49,197 nucleotides of DNA from an uncultured Pseudomonadota bacterium. Lineage in GTDB: Bacteria > Myxococcota_A > UBA9160 > PR03. The stretch's first letter is position 1. Every line of letters begins with the position of its first letter. Below, in pieces: positions 35,402 to 44,850 of this stretch. The notes beneath the pieces were generated by a model. It saw only the letters and a program-made list of their open reading frames with translations, was not told the DNA's origin and did no database searches. The translations under genes were made by a program, and so were the position numbers. The DNA is taken from contig CAADGG010000081.1 of assembly GCA_900696485.1 (NCBI GenBank), forward strand, positions 1 through 49,197, given 5' to 3'.

Positions 35402-36933
35402 CGCAGCTCTCCCCGCATCTGGGCCCGGCGGCCGAACTGCTTCCACGGATCGCCAGCACTCGAACTGGCCGCCACGGCTGAAGCCGCCGCGGCGCGCGCC
35501 TTGTCGCGCTGATAGGCGGCGATCGCGGCCATCAGGAAGGCAACCCGGCGCGCCTCGCGGCTGTCCCCGCTCTCCGGCCGGGGATCGCCCTTCCCGCCCG
35601 CCAGGTGCTGGTCGATGAAGCCGGTGTCGTAGTGACCCGCCAGGAACACCGGATGCTCCACGACCTTCTGGTGGAACGGGATCGACGTCTTGATTCCCTT
35701 CACGACGAACTCCCGGAGCGCGCGGCGCAGCCGCTCGATCGCTTCCGACCGATCGCAACCCCAGACCACCAGCTTCGCGACCATCGGATCGTAGAAGACG
35801 GTGACGCGCGCGCCCTGGTAGACGCCGCTGTCGACCCGGATGCCGGGCCCGGCAGCCGGGCGATACACCAGGATGTCGCCGGGGGACGGGATGAAGTTGT
35901 TGTCCGCGTCCTCGGCGTAGACGCGCGCCTCGATGGCATGGCCGCGGATCGAGAGATCCTCCTGCCGGAATGGCAGCGGCTCGCCGGCCGCCACCCGGAT
36001 CATCGTCTTCACGATATCGATCCCGGTGATCATCTCGGTGATCGCATGCTCGACCTGCACGCGGGTGTTCATTTCGAGGAAGTAGAAGTCGTCGTGCTTG
36101 TCGACCAGGAATTCGCAGGTCCCGGCGCCGACGTACTGCACCGCCTTCGCCGCGGCGACCGCGGCTTCGCCCATCTTCGCACGCAGCTCCGGGCTGATGC
36201 GGTTGCCCGGCGCCTCCTCGATCACCTTCTGGTGGCGACGCTGGATCGAACACTCGCGCTCGAACAGGTGCACGCAGTTTCCCTGGGAGTCGGCGAGGAT
36301 CTGGATCTCGATGTGGCGCGGCTCCTCGACGAACTTCTCGACGTAGAGCGAGTCGTCGCCGAAGGAGCTCTTCGCCTCGGAGCGGGCTCGGGCGATCGCG
36401 CCTGCCAGCTCCTTCTCGTCCCGCACCAGCCGCATGCCCTTGCCGCCGCCCCCGGCCGCAGCCTTGATCATCACGGGCGGCCCGGTGTCGCGCACCCAGC
36501 GCGTCAGCGCGTCGTCGCTGAGGCGTTCGGTCGTGCCCGGAACGATCGGCACGCCGGCCTTCTCCATCGTCTGGCGAGCGGTCACCTTGTCGCCCATCGA
36601 GCGCATCACGTCGCCATGCGGCCCGATGAAGACCACCCCCTCCCGCGCGCACAGGTCGGCGAACTCCCCGCGCTCGGAGAGGAAGCCGTAGCCGGGATGG
36701 ATCGCGTCGGCGCCGGCCCGTTTCGCCACCGCGATGATCTTCTCGCCGATCAGGTAGGACTCGCGCGCCGGCGGCGGCCCGATCGGATACGCCTCGTCGG
36801 CGAAGCGGACGTGTAGGGCATCGCGGTCGACGTCCGAGTACACGGCGACCGTTTTGATGCCCATCTCGCGGCACGCACGCATCACACGCACGGCGATCTC
36901 GCCGCGATTGGCGATCAGGACCTTCTCGAACAT
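35398..36933 (-). CDS. pccA: Biotin carboxylase subunit of acyl-CoA carboxylase
   Basis: 511 aa. ATP- and bicarbonate-dependent carboxylation of biotin. Starts MFEKVLIANRGEIAVRVMRACREMG; ATP-grasp loop AAAGGGGKGMRLV; ECSIQRRHQKVIEEAP; FLEMNTRVQVEHAITEMITG; IRGHAIEARVYAEDA. It is about 60 residues longer at the C-terminus than E. coli AccC but lacks the biotinyl domain, which is the next gene. It follows the carboxyltransferase by 25 bases. Confidence 0.93.
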   Translation of the reverse strand: MFEKVLIANRGEIAVRVMRACREMGIKTVAVYSDVDRDALHVRFADEAYPIGPPPARESYLIGEKIIAVAKRAGADAIHPGYGFLSERGEFADLCAREGVVFIGPHGDVMRSMGDKVTARQTMEKAGVPIVPGTTERLSDDALTRWVRDTGPPVMIKAAAGGGGKGMRLVRDEKELAGAIARARSEAKSSFGDDSLYVEKFVEEPRHIEIQILADSQGNCVHLFERECSIQRRHQKVIEEAPGNRISPELRAKMGEAAVAAAKAVQYVGAGTCEFLVDKHDDFYFLEMNTRVQVEHAITEMITGIDIVKTMIRVAAGEPLPFRQEDLSIRGHAIEARVYAEDADNNFIPSPGDILVYRPAAGPGIRVDSGVYQGARVTVFYDPMVAKLVVWGCDRSEAIERLRRALREFVVKGIKTSIPFHQKVVEHPVFLAGHYDTGFIDQHLAGGKGDPRPESGDSREARRVAFLMAAIAAYQRDKARAAAASAVAASSSAGDPWKQFGRRAQMRGELR

Positions 36934-36958
36934 CGATGGCGCTCCCGGGCGGATCGGC

Positions 36959-38509
36959 TCAGAGGGGGATGTTGCCGTGTTTCTTCGGCGGATTCTGCTC
37001 GCGCTTGTTGCTCAGCATCTCGAGCGACCGGATGATCTTGCCGCGCGTCTCCTCCGGTCTGATCACCTCGTCGATGTAGCCGAGTTCGGCCGCCTTGAAG
37101 GGATTGGCGAACTTCTCGCGATAGTCGGCCTCGAGCTCGACGCGCCTTGTCGCGGGATCCTTGGCCTCGAGCAGTTCCTTGCGGAACACGATGCTGACCG
37201 CGCCATCGGGCCCCATCACCGCGATCTCCGCGGTCGGGAACGCGAAGTTCACGTCGGCGCGGGTGTGCTTGGAACTCATGACGACGTAGGCCCCGCCGTA
37301 GGCCTTGCGTGTGATCACCGTGACGCGCGGCACCGTGGCCTCGCAGAATGCGTAGAGCAGCTTCGAGCCGTGGCTGATGATCCCTCCGTGTTCCTGGTCT
37401 ACGCCGGGCAGGAAGCCAGGCACGTCCACGAAGGTGATGATCGGCAGGTTGAACGCGTCACAGAAGCGCACGAAACGCGCGGCCTTGCGCGAGGAATCGA
37501 TGTCGAGCACGCCGGCACGATGTGCCGGCTGGTTCGCGACGATCCCGACCGAACGGCCGCCGAAGCGTCCGAATCCGACCACGATGCTCTTGCCGAACAG
37601 CGGATGGACCTCGAGGAAGTTGCCGTCGTCGACGACGAGCTTGATCAGCTCCTTCATGTCGTAGGGCTTGTTCGGGCTGTTCGGAATGATGGCGTGCAGC
37701 GCCGCTTCCTGGCGATCCGGCGGATCCTCGGTGGGCACGAAGGGAGGATCTTCGAGGTTGTTCTGCGGAATGAAGGAGAGCAGGTTCCGGATCAGGGCGA
37801 TGCACTCCTCTTCGGAGTCCACCGCGAACTCGGCGACACCACTCTTGCTGGCATGGGCCAGCGCGCCGCCGAGATCCTCCGCCGACACCTCTTCGTGTGT
37901 CACCGTCCGGATCACATCGGGGCCGGTGATGAACATGTTGGAGGTGTTCTTCACCATGATGATGAAGTCGGTCATCACCGGGCTGTACACCGCGCCGCCC
38001 GCACAGGGCCCCATGATCGCGGAGATCTGCGGGATCACGCCGGAAGCCAACACGTTGCGGGTGAAGACCTCCCCATAGCCCCCCAGCGACACGACGCCTT
38101 CCTGGATGCGCGCGCCGGCGCCGTCGTTGAGACCGACGAACGGGGCGCCGGCCTTCATCGCCAGATCCATCACCTTGCAGATCTTCTCGGCGAAGGCGCC
38201 CGAGAGACTGCCGCCGAAGACGGTGAAGTCCTGCGCGAACAGGAAGATCAGCCGACCATTCACCTTGCCGTAGCCGGTGACGACGCCGTCGCCCGGGATC
38301 TTCTGCTCCTGCATCCCGAAGTCCGTGCAGCGATGCATGACGAAGCGATCGGTCTCGACGAAGGTGCCGGGGTCGAGCAGCAGCTCGATCCGCTCGCGGG
38401 CGGTCAGCTTGCCGGCGGCGTGCTGGCGCTCGATGCGGGCCTCGCCGCCCCCCAGCGTGGCGCGAGCGTTCAGCTCCTCGAGCTTCTTCAGGTTGGACTC
38501 GATGGGCAT
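36959..38509 (-). CDS. pccB: Acyl-CoA (propionyl-CoA type) carboxylase, carboxyltransferase subunit
   Basis: 516 aa. Transfers the carboxyl group from biotin to an acyl-CoA. Conserved segments: [86 protein letters not shown] and the C-terminal KKHGNIPL typical of PccB-type subunits. Propionyl-CoA is the likely substrate, but acetyl-CoA or methylmalonyl-CoA-linked variants are possible. Confidence 0.93.
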   Translation of the reverse strand: MPIESNLKKLEELNARATLGGGEARIERQHAAGKLTARERIELLLDPGTFVETDRFVMHRCTDFGMQEQKIPGDGVVTGYGKVNGRLIFLFAQDFTVFGGSLSGAFAEKICKVMDLAMKAGAPFVGLNDGAGARIQEGVVSLGGYGEVFTRNVLASGVIPQISAIMGPCAGGAVYSPVMTDFIIMVKNTSNMFITGPDVIRTVTHEEVSAEDLGGALAHASKSGVAEFAVDSEEECIALIRNLLSFIPQNNLEDPPFVPTEDPPDRQEAALHAIIPNSPNKPYDMKELIKLVVDDGNFLEVHPLFGKSIVVGFGRFGGRSVGIVANQPAHRAGVLDIDSSRKAARFVRFCDAFNLPIITFVDVPGFLPGVDQEHGGIISHGSKLLYAFCEATVPRVTVITRKAYGGAYVVMSSKHTRADVNFAFPTAEIAVMGPDGAVSIVFRKELLEAKDPATRRVELEADYREKFANPFKAAELGYIDEVIRPEETRGKIIRSLEMLSNKREQNPPKKHGNIPL

Positions 38510-38583
38510 AGCGTAGGACTCGCTGGCAAGAGGGCTTCATCGGCTGGAGCGCGCACACGCCGCGTTCCGGGGTCTCGGCTCGG

Positions 38584-38653
38584 GATCCGAGGCGCCCGAT
38601 CCGAGGCGCCCGATCCGGGGCCCTCGATCGGGGGCCCCCGATCCGAAGCTCGC
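38584..38653. repeat. 14-bp tandem array, 5 copies
   Basis: gatccgaggcgccc twice, then three degenerate units (38612, 38626, 38640), in the 166-bp spacer between the malic enzyme and carboxyltransferase genes. The GGGGCCC / GGGCCCC parts can also pair as hairpins. Confidence 0.85.
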
Positions 38654-38675
38654 GAGCAGCGGCTCGCGATCACGA

Positions 38676-39959
38676 TCAGAGTCTGGCGATCCTTGCCGCC
38701 CGCGCCTCGAGGGCACGACGGTACTCGTCCATGTCGACCTTGACGCGCGCGACGCCGCTGTCGATCGCGGCCTGGGCCACGGCCGGGGCTACGTGCAACA
38801 GCACGCGGGGATCGAAAGGCTTCGGAATGATGTTGTGGGGTCCGAACTCGAAGCTCGCGCCCGGGTAGGCGTTGCGCACGACATCCGGAATGTCCTCACT
38901 GGTCCCGAGCCTCGCCAGATCGGCGAGCGCGCGCACGGCGGCCTGCTTCATCGCCTCGTTGATCTTGCGGGCCCGCACGTCGAGCGCGCCACGGAAGATG
39001 AAGGGGAAACCCAGCACGTTGTTGACCTGGTTCGGGAAGTCCGAGCGGCCGGTCGCCATGATCGCGTCATCGCGCACGGACCGGACCTCGTCTGGCGTGA
39101 TCTCCGGATCGGGGTTGGCCATCGCGAAGATGATGGGCTTGTCCGCCATCGCCTTCACCATGGCCGGAGTCACGAGCCCGGCCGACGAGAGCCCGACGAA
39201 GGCATCGGCGCCCTTCATCGCGTCGGACAAGGTCCGTGCGTCGGTGCGCCGGCTGAACTCCTGCTTGTACACGTTGAGGTCCGCGCGCCCATCGTGGAGG
39301 ACACCCTTCGAATCGACCATCAGGAGATGTTCTTCCTTCACGCCCAGGTCCTTGTAGAGCTTGGCGCAAGCGATCGCCGACGCGCCGGCTCCGGCGAACA
39401 CGACGGTGACCTCGGAGAGTTTCTTGCCCACCAGCTCGGCCGCGTTCAGCATCGCCGCCCCCGTGATGATGGCCGTCCCGTGCTGGTCGTCGTGGAACAC
39501 CGGAATATCGAGCGTGTCGATCAGGATCCGCTCGATCTCGAAGCACTCCGGCGCGCGGATGTCCTCGAGGTTGATGCCGCCGAAGGTCGGTGCGATCAGC
39601 TGGCACACCTCGATCACCTTCAGTGGATCCTCGCTGGCGATCTCGATGTCGAAGACGTCGATGTCGGCAAAACGCTTGAACAGGACGCCCTTGCCCTCCA
39701 TGACCGGCTTGCCGGCCAGGGCCCCGAGGTTGCCGAGCCCCAGCACGGCGGTGCCGTTGCTGATGACACCGACCAGATTGCCTTTGGCGGTGTACTGGAA
39801 CACCGCCTCCGGATCCTTGGCGATCTCCCGGCACGGCTCGGCAACGCCGGGACTGTACGCCAACGACAGATCGTCGGAGGTCACGGTCGGCTTGGTCGGT
39901 ACGACTTCGATCTTCCCGGGGCGTTCCTGGGAGTGGTAATCGAGGGCCTTCTGCTTCAC
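38676..39959 (-). CDS. Malic enzyme (short form)
   Basis: 427 aa. Oxidative decarboxylation of malate to pyruvate with NAD(P). [75 protein letters not shown] and [12 protein letters not shown]. It lacks the C-terminal phosphotransacetylase-like domain of MaeB (about 760 aa). The GTG at 39959 is chosen because [20 protein letters not shown] matches family starts. It lies downstream of iclR and upstream of the acyl-CoA carboxylase genes. Confidence 0.93.
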   Translation of the reverse strand: MKQKALDYHSQERPGKIEVVPTKPTVTSDDLSLAYSPGVAEPCREIAKDPEAVFQYTAKGNLVGVISNGTAVLGLGNLGALAGKPVMEGKGVLFKRFADIDVFDIEIASEDPLKVIEVCQLIAPTFGGINLEDIRAPECFEIERILIDTLDIPVFHDDQHGTAIITGAAMLNAAELVGKKLSEVTVVFAGAGASAIACAKLYKDLGVKEEHLLMVDSKGVLHDGRADLNVYKQEFSRRTDARTLSDAMKGADAFVGLSSAGLVTPAMVKAMADKPIIFAMANPDPEITPDEVRSVRDDAIMATGRSDFPNQVNNVLGFPFIFRGALDVRARKINEAMKQAAVRALADLARLGTSEDIPDVVRNAYPGASFEFGPHNIIPKPFDPRVLLHVAPAVAQAAIDSGVARVKVDMDEYRRALEARAARIARL

Positions 39960-40318
39960 GGTCCCGCCTTGGCTGGGTCTTGATGCGGTCTCGCGGGGTT
40001 GCGTCGCGAGTCCGGGAAGTCGGAGCGCCGCGGCACCCCGGCCGGCCGCGTCCCCGCCGGCTTCGGATGCCGCGCCCTCGACCCCGGCCAAGACCTCGAT
40101 CCAGCCTCGATCCGAGAATCAGAGGGCGGCGCAGAATACCAGATCACGGCGCCCGGCGTCGAGGCGGATTTCCCGCCGAACGACGAGGCTTTGCGCGCGC
40201 GGCGGCGGCCGTACCAAAGCCGTACGCAGCGCCGAAGCTCGTCCGCCGAGGACATCGGCGCAGGATGTGCTCCTCCCGCCCGCCTCCGAACATCGTCGGC
40301 CGATTTTCGGCAAGCCTG
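39960..40318. other. spacer between iclR and malic enzyme with inverted repeat
   Basis: 359 bases without a gene. It holds an inverted repeat CGCCGA-GGACA-TCGGCG (40244-40260), a CCGTAC direct repeat 11 bases apart (about 40210-40226), an 11-bp duplication near 40098, and a weak minus-strand promoter-like pair TCGACG (40162-40157) / TATTCT (40138-40133) with 18-base spacing. Any of these could be IclR-controlled. Confidence 0.4.
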
Positions 40319-41107
40319 TCAGGCGACGGCGGCACCGAGCTGCTGCGACAGGTTCGCGGCCACCGTGACCACGGCGGGGGCGATCCGGCCCTCGAGGACG
40401 TCGCGATCGAGGCGGACGGCGGGGCCGGACACGGACAACGCCGCGACGGTCCGACCCGTCGCATCGAACACCGGCGCCGCCGCGCACATGACCCCGGGGG
40501 CCGACTCCTCGAGATCCAAGGCCCAACCCTGCGCCGCGACGCAGCGCAGGTGCTCGATCAACTTGTCTCGATCGACGATCGTCTCGGCCGTCAGCGCAGC
40601 GACGCGGTCCTCCGCAAGGCGCCGGTCGAAGGCCTCGAGGGTTCCCGCGGGTCCGCAGCCGAGCAGCACCTTGCCCAAGGCCGTGGAGTGGCTCGGCATG
40701 AGCGAGCCGACGCGCAGGCCGGTCACGAGCAGTCCGGGGGACTGCTCGCCATCCACGTGCACGACGGCGAAGTCCCGCAGCACCCCGAGGTGGGCGGTCT
40801 CCCCGGTGGCCCGGGTCAATTCCTCGAGGGCGCAGCGCCCCCGCCGGGCCAGACCATGCGTCCGGACGTAGCTCCGTGCCAATCGCAGGCACGCACTTCC
40901 GAGCCGATAGCGTTCACTGTCGGCGCTCTGCTCGACCCAGCCGGCGTCCTCCAGCGTCGCCAGCAGACGGAACACGTTGTTCTTGTGTAGATGCAAGCGC
41001 CGCGCCAGATCGGTGACGCCGATCTCCTCGTCCGCTTCGAAGACCTCGAGCAACCGCAGCGCGTTGGTGACGGTCTGGATGGCGTACTCGCTCTTGGCCC
41101 TGTGCAT
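40319..41107 (-). CDS. IclR family transcriptional regulator
   Basis: 262 aa. The N-terminal winged HTH (about 10-70) has IGVTDLARRLHLHKNNVFRLLATLEDAGWVEQ. The C-terminal effector domain has GETAHLGVLRDFAVVHVDGEQSP, MPSHSTALGKVLLG, EESAPGVMCAAAPVFDATGRTVAALSVSGPA. ATG at 41107 after AAGGAA; a longer upstream start adds 17 residues. It is likely to regulate the malic enzyme/acyl-CoA carboxylase cluster transcribed behind it. Confidence 0.92.
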   Translation of the reverse strand: MHRAKSEYAIQTVTNALRLLEVFEADEEIGVTDLARRLHLHKNNVFRLLATLEDAGWVEQSADSERYRLGSACLRLARSYVRTHGLARRGRCALEELTRATGETAHLGVLRDFAVVHVDGEQSPGLLVTGLRVGSLMPSHSTALGKVLLGCGPAGTLEAFDRRLAEDRVAALTAETIVDRDKLIEHLRCVAAQGWALDLEESAPGVMCAAAPVFDATGRTVAALSVSGPAVRLDRDVLEGRIAPAVVTVAANLSQQLGAAVA

Positions 41108-41213
41108 CAGCCATTCCTTCGCAAGCGACAGCAGCCGTGGCGCGCGGCTCGCTCGCAATCGGGGGGGGAACTCGAAGATCGGGAGATCCGATCGTGAGGA
41201 CCGTGAGCGTGCT

Positions 41214-41273
41214 CTCGATTACGCGCTCGATCACGCTCTCGATCGCGAGCTCGGAGGAGAGCTCGAACGAGAG
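41214..41273. repeat. 12-bp tandem array, 5 copies
   Basis: Degenerate units cgattacgcgct, cgatcacgctct, cgatcgcgagct, cggaggagagct and cgaacgagagct upstream of iclR. Period 12, each ending in CT. Confidence 0.75.
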
Positions 41274-41391
41274 CTTGCCGGCGGACGACAGCGGAGGGGC
41301 TACGCATGCGACCGGCCTCACCATCACCTAGGACGAGGTGGAGCCGCTATATCGCACGAGCCCGAGAAGGTGTCAAGAAGGAGGTGCAGCG

Positions 41392-41634
41392 ATGAAGAAA
41401 CAAAATTTCTCGCGTCTCGAATCCGACACCAAGAAGAGTCTGTCCTTCCTCGTGCAGGTGGTGGGGAACGCAATTCAATCGCTTCCGTGGCGCACGATCT
41501 CGTCGCTCACACCGTCGTCACCGCCCGCGGGGCCACCGCGCGCTTCCGCTTCACTGGCGAGCAACTCGATCACGAGCAGAGCCACACCGACGACGATGAA
41601 ACTGTCGGCGAGGTTGAAGTCCGGCCACTGGTAG
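41392..41634 (+). CDS. Possible small protein with perfect Shine-Dalgarno, antisense to lspA end
   Basis: 80 codons. The start ATG is preceded by AAGGAGGT (41378-41385) at six bases, the strongest ribosome site seen in the window. The first ~28 codons are unusually AT-rich for this genome (MKKQNFSRLESDTKKSLSFL, then VQVVGNAI). After about 41475 the frame runs antisense through the lspA 3' end, so only the first third looks independent. It could be a truncated gene remnant, a real small protein or a leader. I do not recognise the sequence. Confidence 0.4.
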   Translation: MKKQNFSRLESDTKKSLSFLVQVVGNAIQSLPWRTISSLTPSSPPAGPPRASASLASNSITSRATPTTMKLSARLKSGHW

Positions 41635-42023
41635 CCCCCCCACAACCGGACGTGCAGGAAGTCCACGACCTCGCCGCGAAAGATCCGATCGACCAGGTTG
41701 CCGCTGGCCCCGCCGAGGATCAGGCCGAGCGACAGGGCGGAGAGTCGGTCCCCAGGGGCGAGCCGCCGGTAGAACGAGAAGATCATCGCGATCGCGACGA
41801 GCGTGATCCCGACGAACAACGTGATGCGCAGCGTCGCGGGCATCGTGACGAACAGCCCGAACGCGGCGCCGGGATTGCGGACATGGGTGAGGTAGAAGAA
41901 TCCGTCGATCACCGGGATGCGGTCCGCAAAACCGAGCGAAGCCACGACCCACAGCTTCGTCGCCATGTCGGACCCGAAGGCCAGCATGCACGCCGGCCAG
42001 AAGAGCTTGGCTTTGGGACTCAT
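41475..42023 (-). CDS. lspA: Signal peptidase II (lipoprotein signal peptidase)
   Basis: 182 aa. Cleaves prolipoprotein signal peptides in the inner membrane. Conserved boxes: SDMATKLWV near the N-terminus, THVRNPGAAFGLF, the catalytic Asp in GASGNLVDRIFRGEVVDFLHV, and the second in FNLADSFIVVG. Four hydrophobic segments. ATG at 42023 (MSPKAKL); an upstream in-frame start adds 15 non-conserved residues. Downstream of the PBP gene on the same strand. Confidence 0.93.
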   Translation of the reverse strand: MSPKAKLFWPACMLAFGSDMATKLWVVASLGFADRIPVIDGFFYLTHVRNPGAAFGLFVTMPATLRITLFVGITLVAIAMIFSFYRRLAPGDRLSALSLGLILGGASGNLVDRIFRGEVVDFLHVRLWGGYQWPDFNLADSFIVVGVALLVIELLASEAEARGGPAGGDDGVSDEIVRHGSD

Positions 42024-42116
42024 CGCGTCGGCGACGCTATCACAGCACGCGCGCCGGCCCCCATGCACGAGCCTCCCCCGAGAGTGGGCCGCCGGAAGCG
42101 GAGCGCCCGTGGGGCA

Positions 42117-44672
42117 CTACGGTTCGCGACCGAACAGACGACCGAGGAAGCGGCCGAAGCGCTCCGCCGGACTCGCACCCTCGCCGTCCTTCCCGCGTGC
42201 AGCCTCGCGTTGCCGCGGGAAACGCGCGTCGAAGTCCTCCTCGCCCGGCGCGAAGAACGGCGCGCCTCCGGGGCAGACCGTGCGCGGCTCCGTGCCGCGA
42301 GCGAAGAACTCGGGCTGCCGGCGCGGGCAGCCGGCGAGCGCGAGCGCACCGGTCAGCGGGTCGATCTCGACAACGGTGATCGTCGCCGGCCGCGGGAAGG
42401 ATCCCGGCACGCGGCCGCCCGTCGCCTCCTTCATGAAGCGCTGCCAGATCGGCAGCGCGATCGATGCCGAAGCGTGGCGCATCGCGCGAGGCTCATCGAA
42501 GCCGACCCAGACGACTGCCACCAGCTCCGGCGTAAAGCCGGCGAACCACAGGTCCTTCGATTCGTCGCTGGTGCCGGTCTTGCCGGCGATCGGCCCGTGG
42601 AAACCGGCGCTGCGCAGCGCGCGCGCGGTGCCGCGATCGACGACGCCCTCGAGCAGGGAAACGGTCAAGAAGGCGGTGGCCGGGTCGATCACCCGGGTCG
42701 ACTCGACGCGGCGGCGTTCGAGGGTCCCGCCGGCGTCGTCGGCCACATCCTCGAAGAGCATCAGCTCGAGCCGCACGCCCCCGTTGGCGAAGGTCGCGTA
42801 GGCCCGTGCCATCTCGAGCGGGGTGACGTCGGCAGCTCCGAGGGCGAGCGCGGGGTAGGGGTCCAGCGGACTCGTGACACCGACGCGTCGTGCCATGTCG
42901 ACGACGCGGGAGATCCCGACGCCTTGGGCGAGCCGCGCCGTCGCCACGTTGTAGGAACGCTCGAGGGCCTGACGGACCGACACCGGTCCGTGGAACTGGT
43001 GGTCGTAGTTGACGGGCTGCCACGAGCCCGCAGCGGTGCGCAGCGAGAGCGGACTATCGTCGAGGGTGCTGGCCAACGTGATCGTGGGGCCGGAAGGACC
43101 CGCTTCGAGCGCAGCCGCATAGACGAACGGCTTGAACGAACTGCCGGCGGGGCGACGTGCCTGGGTACACCGGTCGAACTGCGACTCGGCGTAGTCGCGG
43201 CCCCCGACCAGCGCGACCACCTCGCCGGTCTGCGGGCGCAACGCGACCAGACACGCTTGCAGCTTCGGCTTGTCCGCAGCCGCCAGCTCGGGGAAGCGCT
43301 TCTCGAGATCGGCGAGCCCTTCCAGGACGGCCCGAGCAGCCGCGCGCTGCAGCCGGACATCGAGCGTCGAGAAGATCCGCAGACCCGCCGTCGCCAGCAC
43401 CTCGCGGCTGTAGATCTCGGGGAGCTGGGTGCGCAGCGCATCGAGGAAGTAACGGGGATCGCGTGGCTCGGCACCGCGATCGGCGAGATCGAGTGGCGCC
43501 TCTCGCGCGGCCTGGTGGGTCGCCGGATCGATGCGATCCTGCTCGAGCATCAGGTCGAGCACCAGGTCGCGCCGCTTGCGCGCAGCGTCCGGATGCTTGA
43601 ACGGGTTCCCGCCCCCGGGGTTGCGGATCAGCGCGGCGAGCAACGCCGCGTCCTCGACGCTGAGCAACCGGACCGGCTTGCCGAAGTAGAACCTGGCGGC
43701 CTCGCCGACCCCGTGGATCGACGTCGAGCCGCGCTGTCCGAGATAGATCTCGTTCAGGTACGCCTCGAGAATCGCACTCTTGTCGTAGCGGGCCTCCACG
43801 AGGACGGACATGGCCGCCTCCTGGACCTTGCGCTCGAAGGTGCGGTCGGGAGTCAGGAAGAAGTTCTTCACCAACTGCTGCGTCAGCGTGCTGCCGCCCT
43901 GTCGGATCGAGCCGGCGCGCAGGTTCGCCCAGGCCGCGCCGAGCACCCGCACCCAGTCGATCCCGCCGTGCACCTCGAAGCGTTGGTCCTCGACGGCGAG
44001 CACGGCGTCGATCAGCGAGCGCGGCACGCCGCCGACACGAACCAGCTCGCGCTGCTCGTGCTCGGGTCCGTAGTACGCGCCGACCGTCTCCGGCTCCAAC
44101 ATCGCGACGGCCAGCTCACGCCCACTCTCGAGATCCCGGATCCCGTCGATGACGCGTTCGCGGAGCACCAGCTCGATCCGGCGCGGCGCTTCCGCCCGCG
44201 TCGGATGCTCGAAGCCACGCAGGTGGAGACGGACGCGACTCGGTCCCCAGGCCGTCGCGCCCGGCGCTCGCACTTCCGGATCGTCGACCTCGCGGTATCC
44301 GAGCCGCCGCAGCGCGTCGCGGAGGCCGATCACGTCGAGATCGAGGCCGACCGACAGCATCGTCGGTGCGGAGTACACCCGCGACGGCACACTGAACAGC
44401 CGGCCCTCGAAGCGTGCGCGTACGACCCGGTCCAGTCGGACGGCAGCACGCGTCACGAACACGCCGGTTCCGAACGCGAGCAAGGCGAGCGAAAGGCCGA
44501 TCGCCTTGCCGAGGCCGAGCCCCCGCCCGCCGGACCGGCCGCGTCCCGACCGCGTGCCGCCGGACCGGCCGCCTCCGGAGCGGCCGCCATCGGACCGGCC
44601 GCCATCGGACCGGCCGCCATCGGACCGGGAGCCCTTGCTGCGCGAGCCTGTGGCGCGTTTCGACGGAGCCAT
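42117..44672 (-). CDS. mrcB: Class A penicillin-binding protein (PBP1B type)
   Basis: 851 aa. Bifunctional peptidoglycan glycosyltransferase/transpeptidase. The cytosolic N-terminus is an RSDGG repeat tract (about 16-50) encoded by a 15-bp array. A membrane helix lies at about 53-72, and a UB2H-like region at about 95-165 (LFSVPSRVYSAPTML), which marks PBP1B. The GT51 domain has AVEDQRFEVHGGIDW (E228), RQGGSTLTQQLVKNFFL and EAYLNEIYLGQRG. The transpeptidase has SSFK (S511), SYN (573-575) and KTGTS (698-702). ATG at 44672 follows GGAG. Confidence 0.92.
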   Translation of the reverse strand: MAPSKRATGSRSKGSRSDGGRSDGGRSDGGRSGGGRSGGTRSGRGRSGGRGLGLGKAIGLSLALLAFGTGVFVTRAAVRLDRVVRARFEGRLFSVPSRVYSAPTMLSVGLDLDVIGLRDALRRLGYREVDDPEVRAPGATAWGPSRVRLHLRGFEHPTRAEAPRRIELVLRERVIDGIRDLESGRELAVAMLEPETVGAYYGPEHEQRELVRVGGVPRSLIDAVLAVEDQRFEVHGGIDWVRVLGAAWANLRAGSIRQGGSTLTQQLVKNFFLTPDRTFERKVQEAAMSVLVEARYDKSAILEAYLNEIYLGQRGSTSIHGVGEAARFYFGKPVRLLSVEDAALLAALIRNPGGGNPFKHPDAARKRRDLVLDLMLEQDRIDPATHQAAREAPLDLADRGAEPRDPRYFLDALRTQLPEIYSREVLATAGLRIFSTLDVRLQRAAARAVLEGLADLEKRFPELAAADKPKLQACLVALRPQTGEVVALVGGRDYAESQFDRCTQARRPAGSSFKPFVYAAALEAGPSGPTITLASTLDDSPLSLRTAAGSWQPVNYDHQFHGPVSVRQALERSYNVATARLAQGVGISRVVDMARRVGVTSPLDPYPALALGAADVTPLEMARAYATFANGGVRLELMLFEDVADDAGGTLERRRVESTRVIDPATAFLTVSLLEGVVDRGTARALRSAGFHGPIAGKTGTSDESKDLWFAGFTPELVAVVWVGFDEPRAMRHASASIALPIWQRFMKEATGGRVPGSFPRPATITVVEIDPLTGALALAGCPRRQPEFFARGTEPRTVCPGGAPFFAPGEEDFDARFPRQREAARGKDGEGASPAERFGRFLGRLFGREP
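44561..44620. repeat. 15-bp tandem array within the PBP N-terminus
   Basis: Four clear copies of cggaccggccgccat-like units (44561, 44576, 44591, 44606) plus degenerate flanking units. The period is a multiple of three and so gives in-frame RSDGG/RSGGG peptide repeats in the cytosolic tail. Confidence 0.85.
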
Positions 44673-44850
44673 GACGGGACTCTCCTGCAGACGGGCGAGG
44701 CACGCGGAGCTTCGGCGTCCCACGGGCGGTGCGCCAACCAGCGGCTCCCCACGTCCGAACGGCGACGCGCGGGGTCGGATGCCGGGCCGGAGGGGACGGC
44801 GGGCGGCTCGCAGACTTGCAGAAAACTAGGGGCTTGCCGAGATTCCGCCC

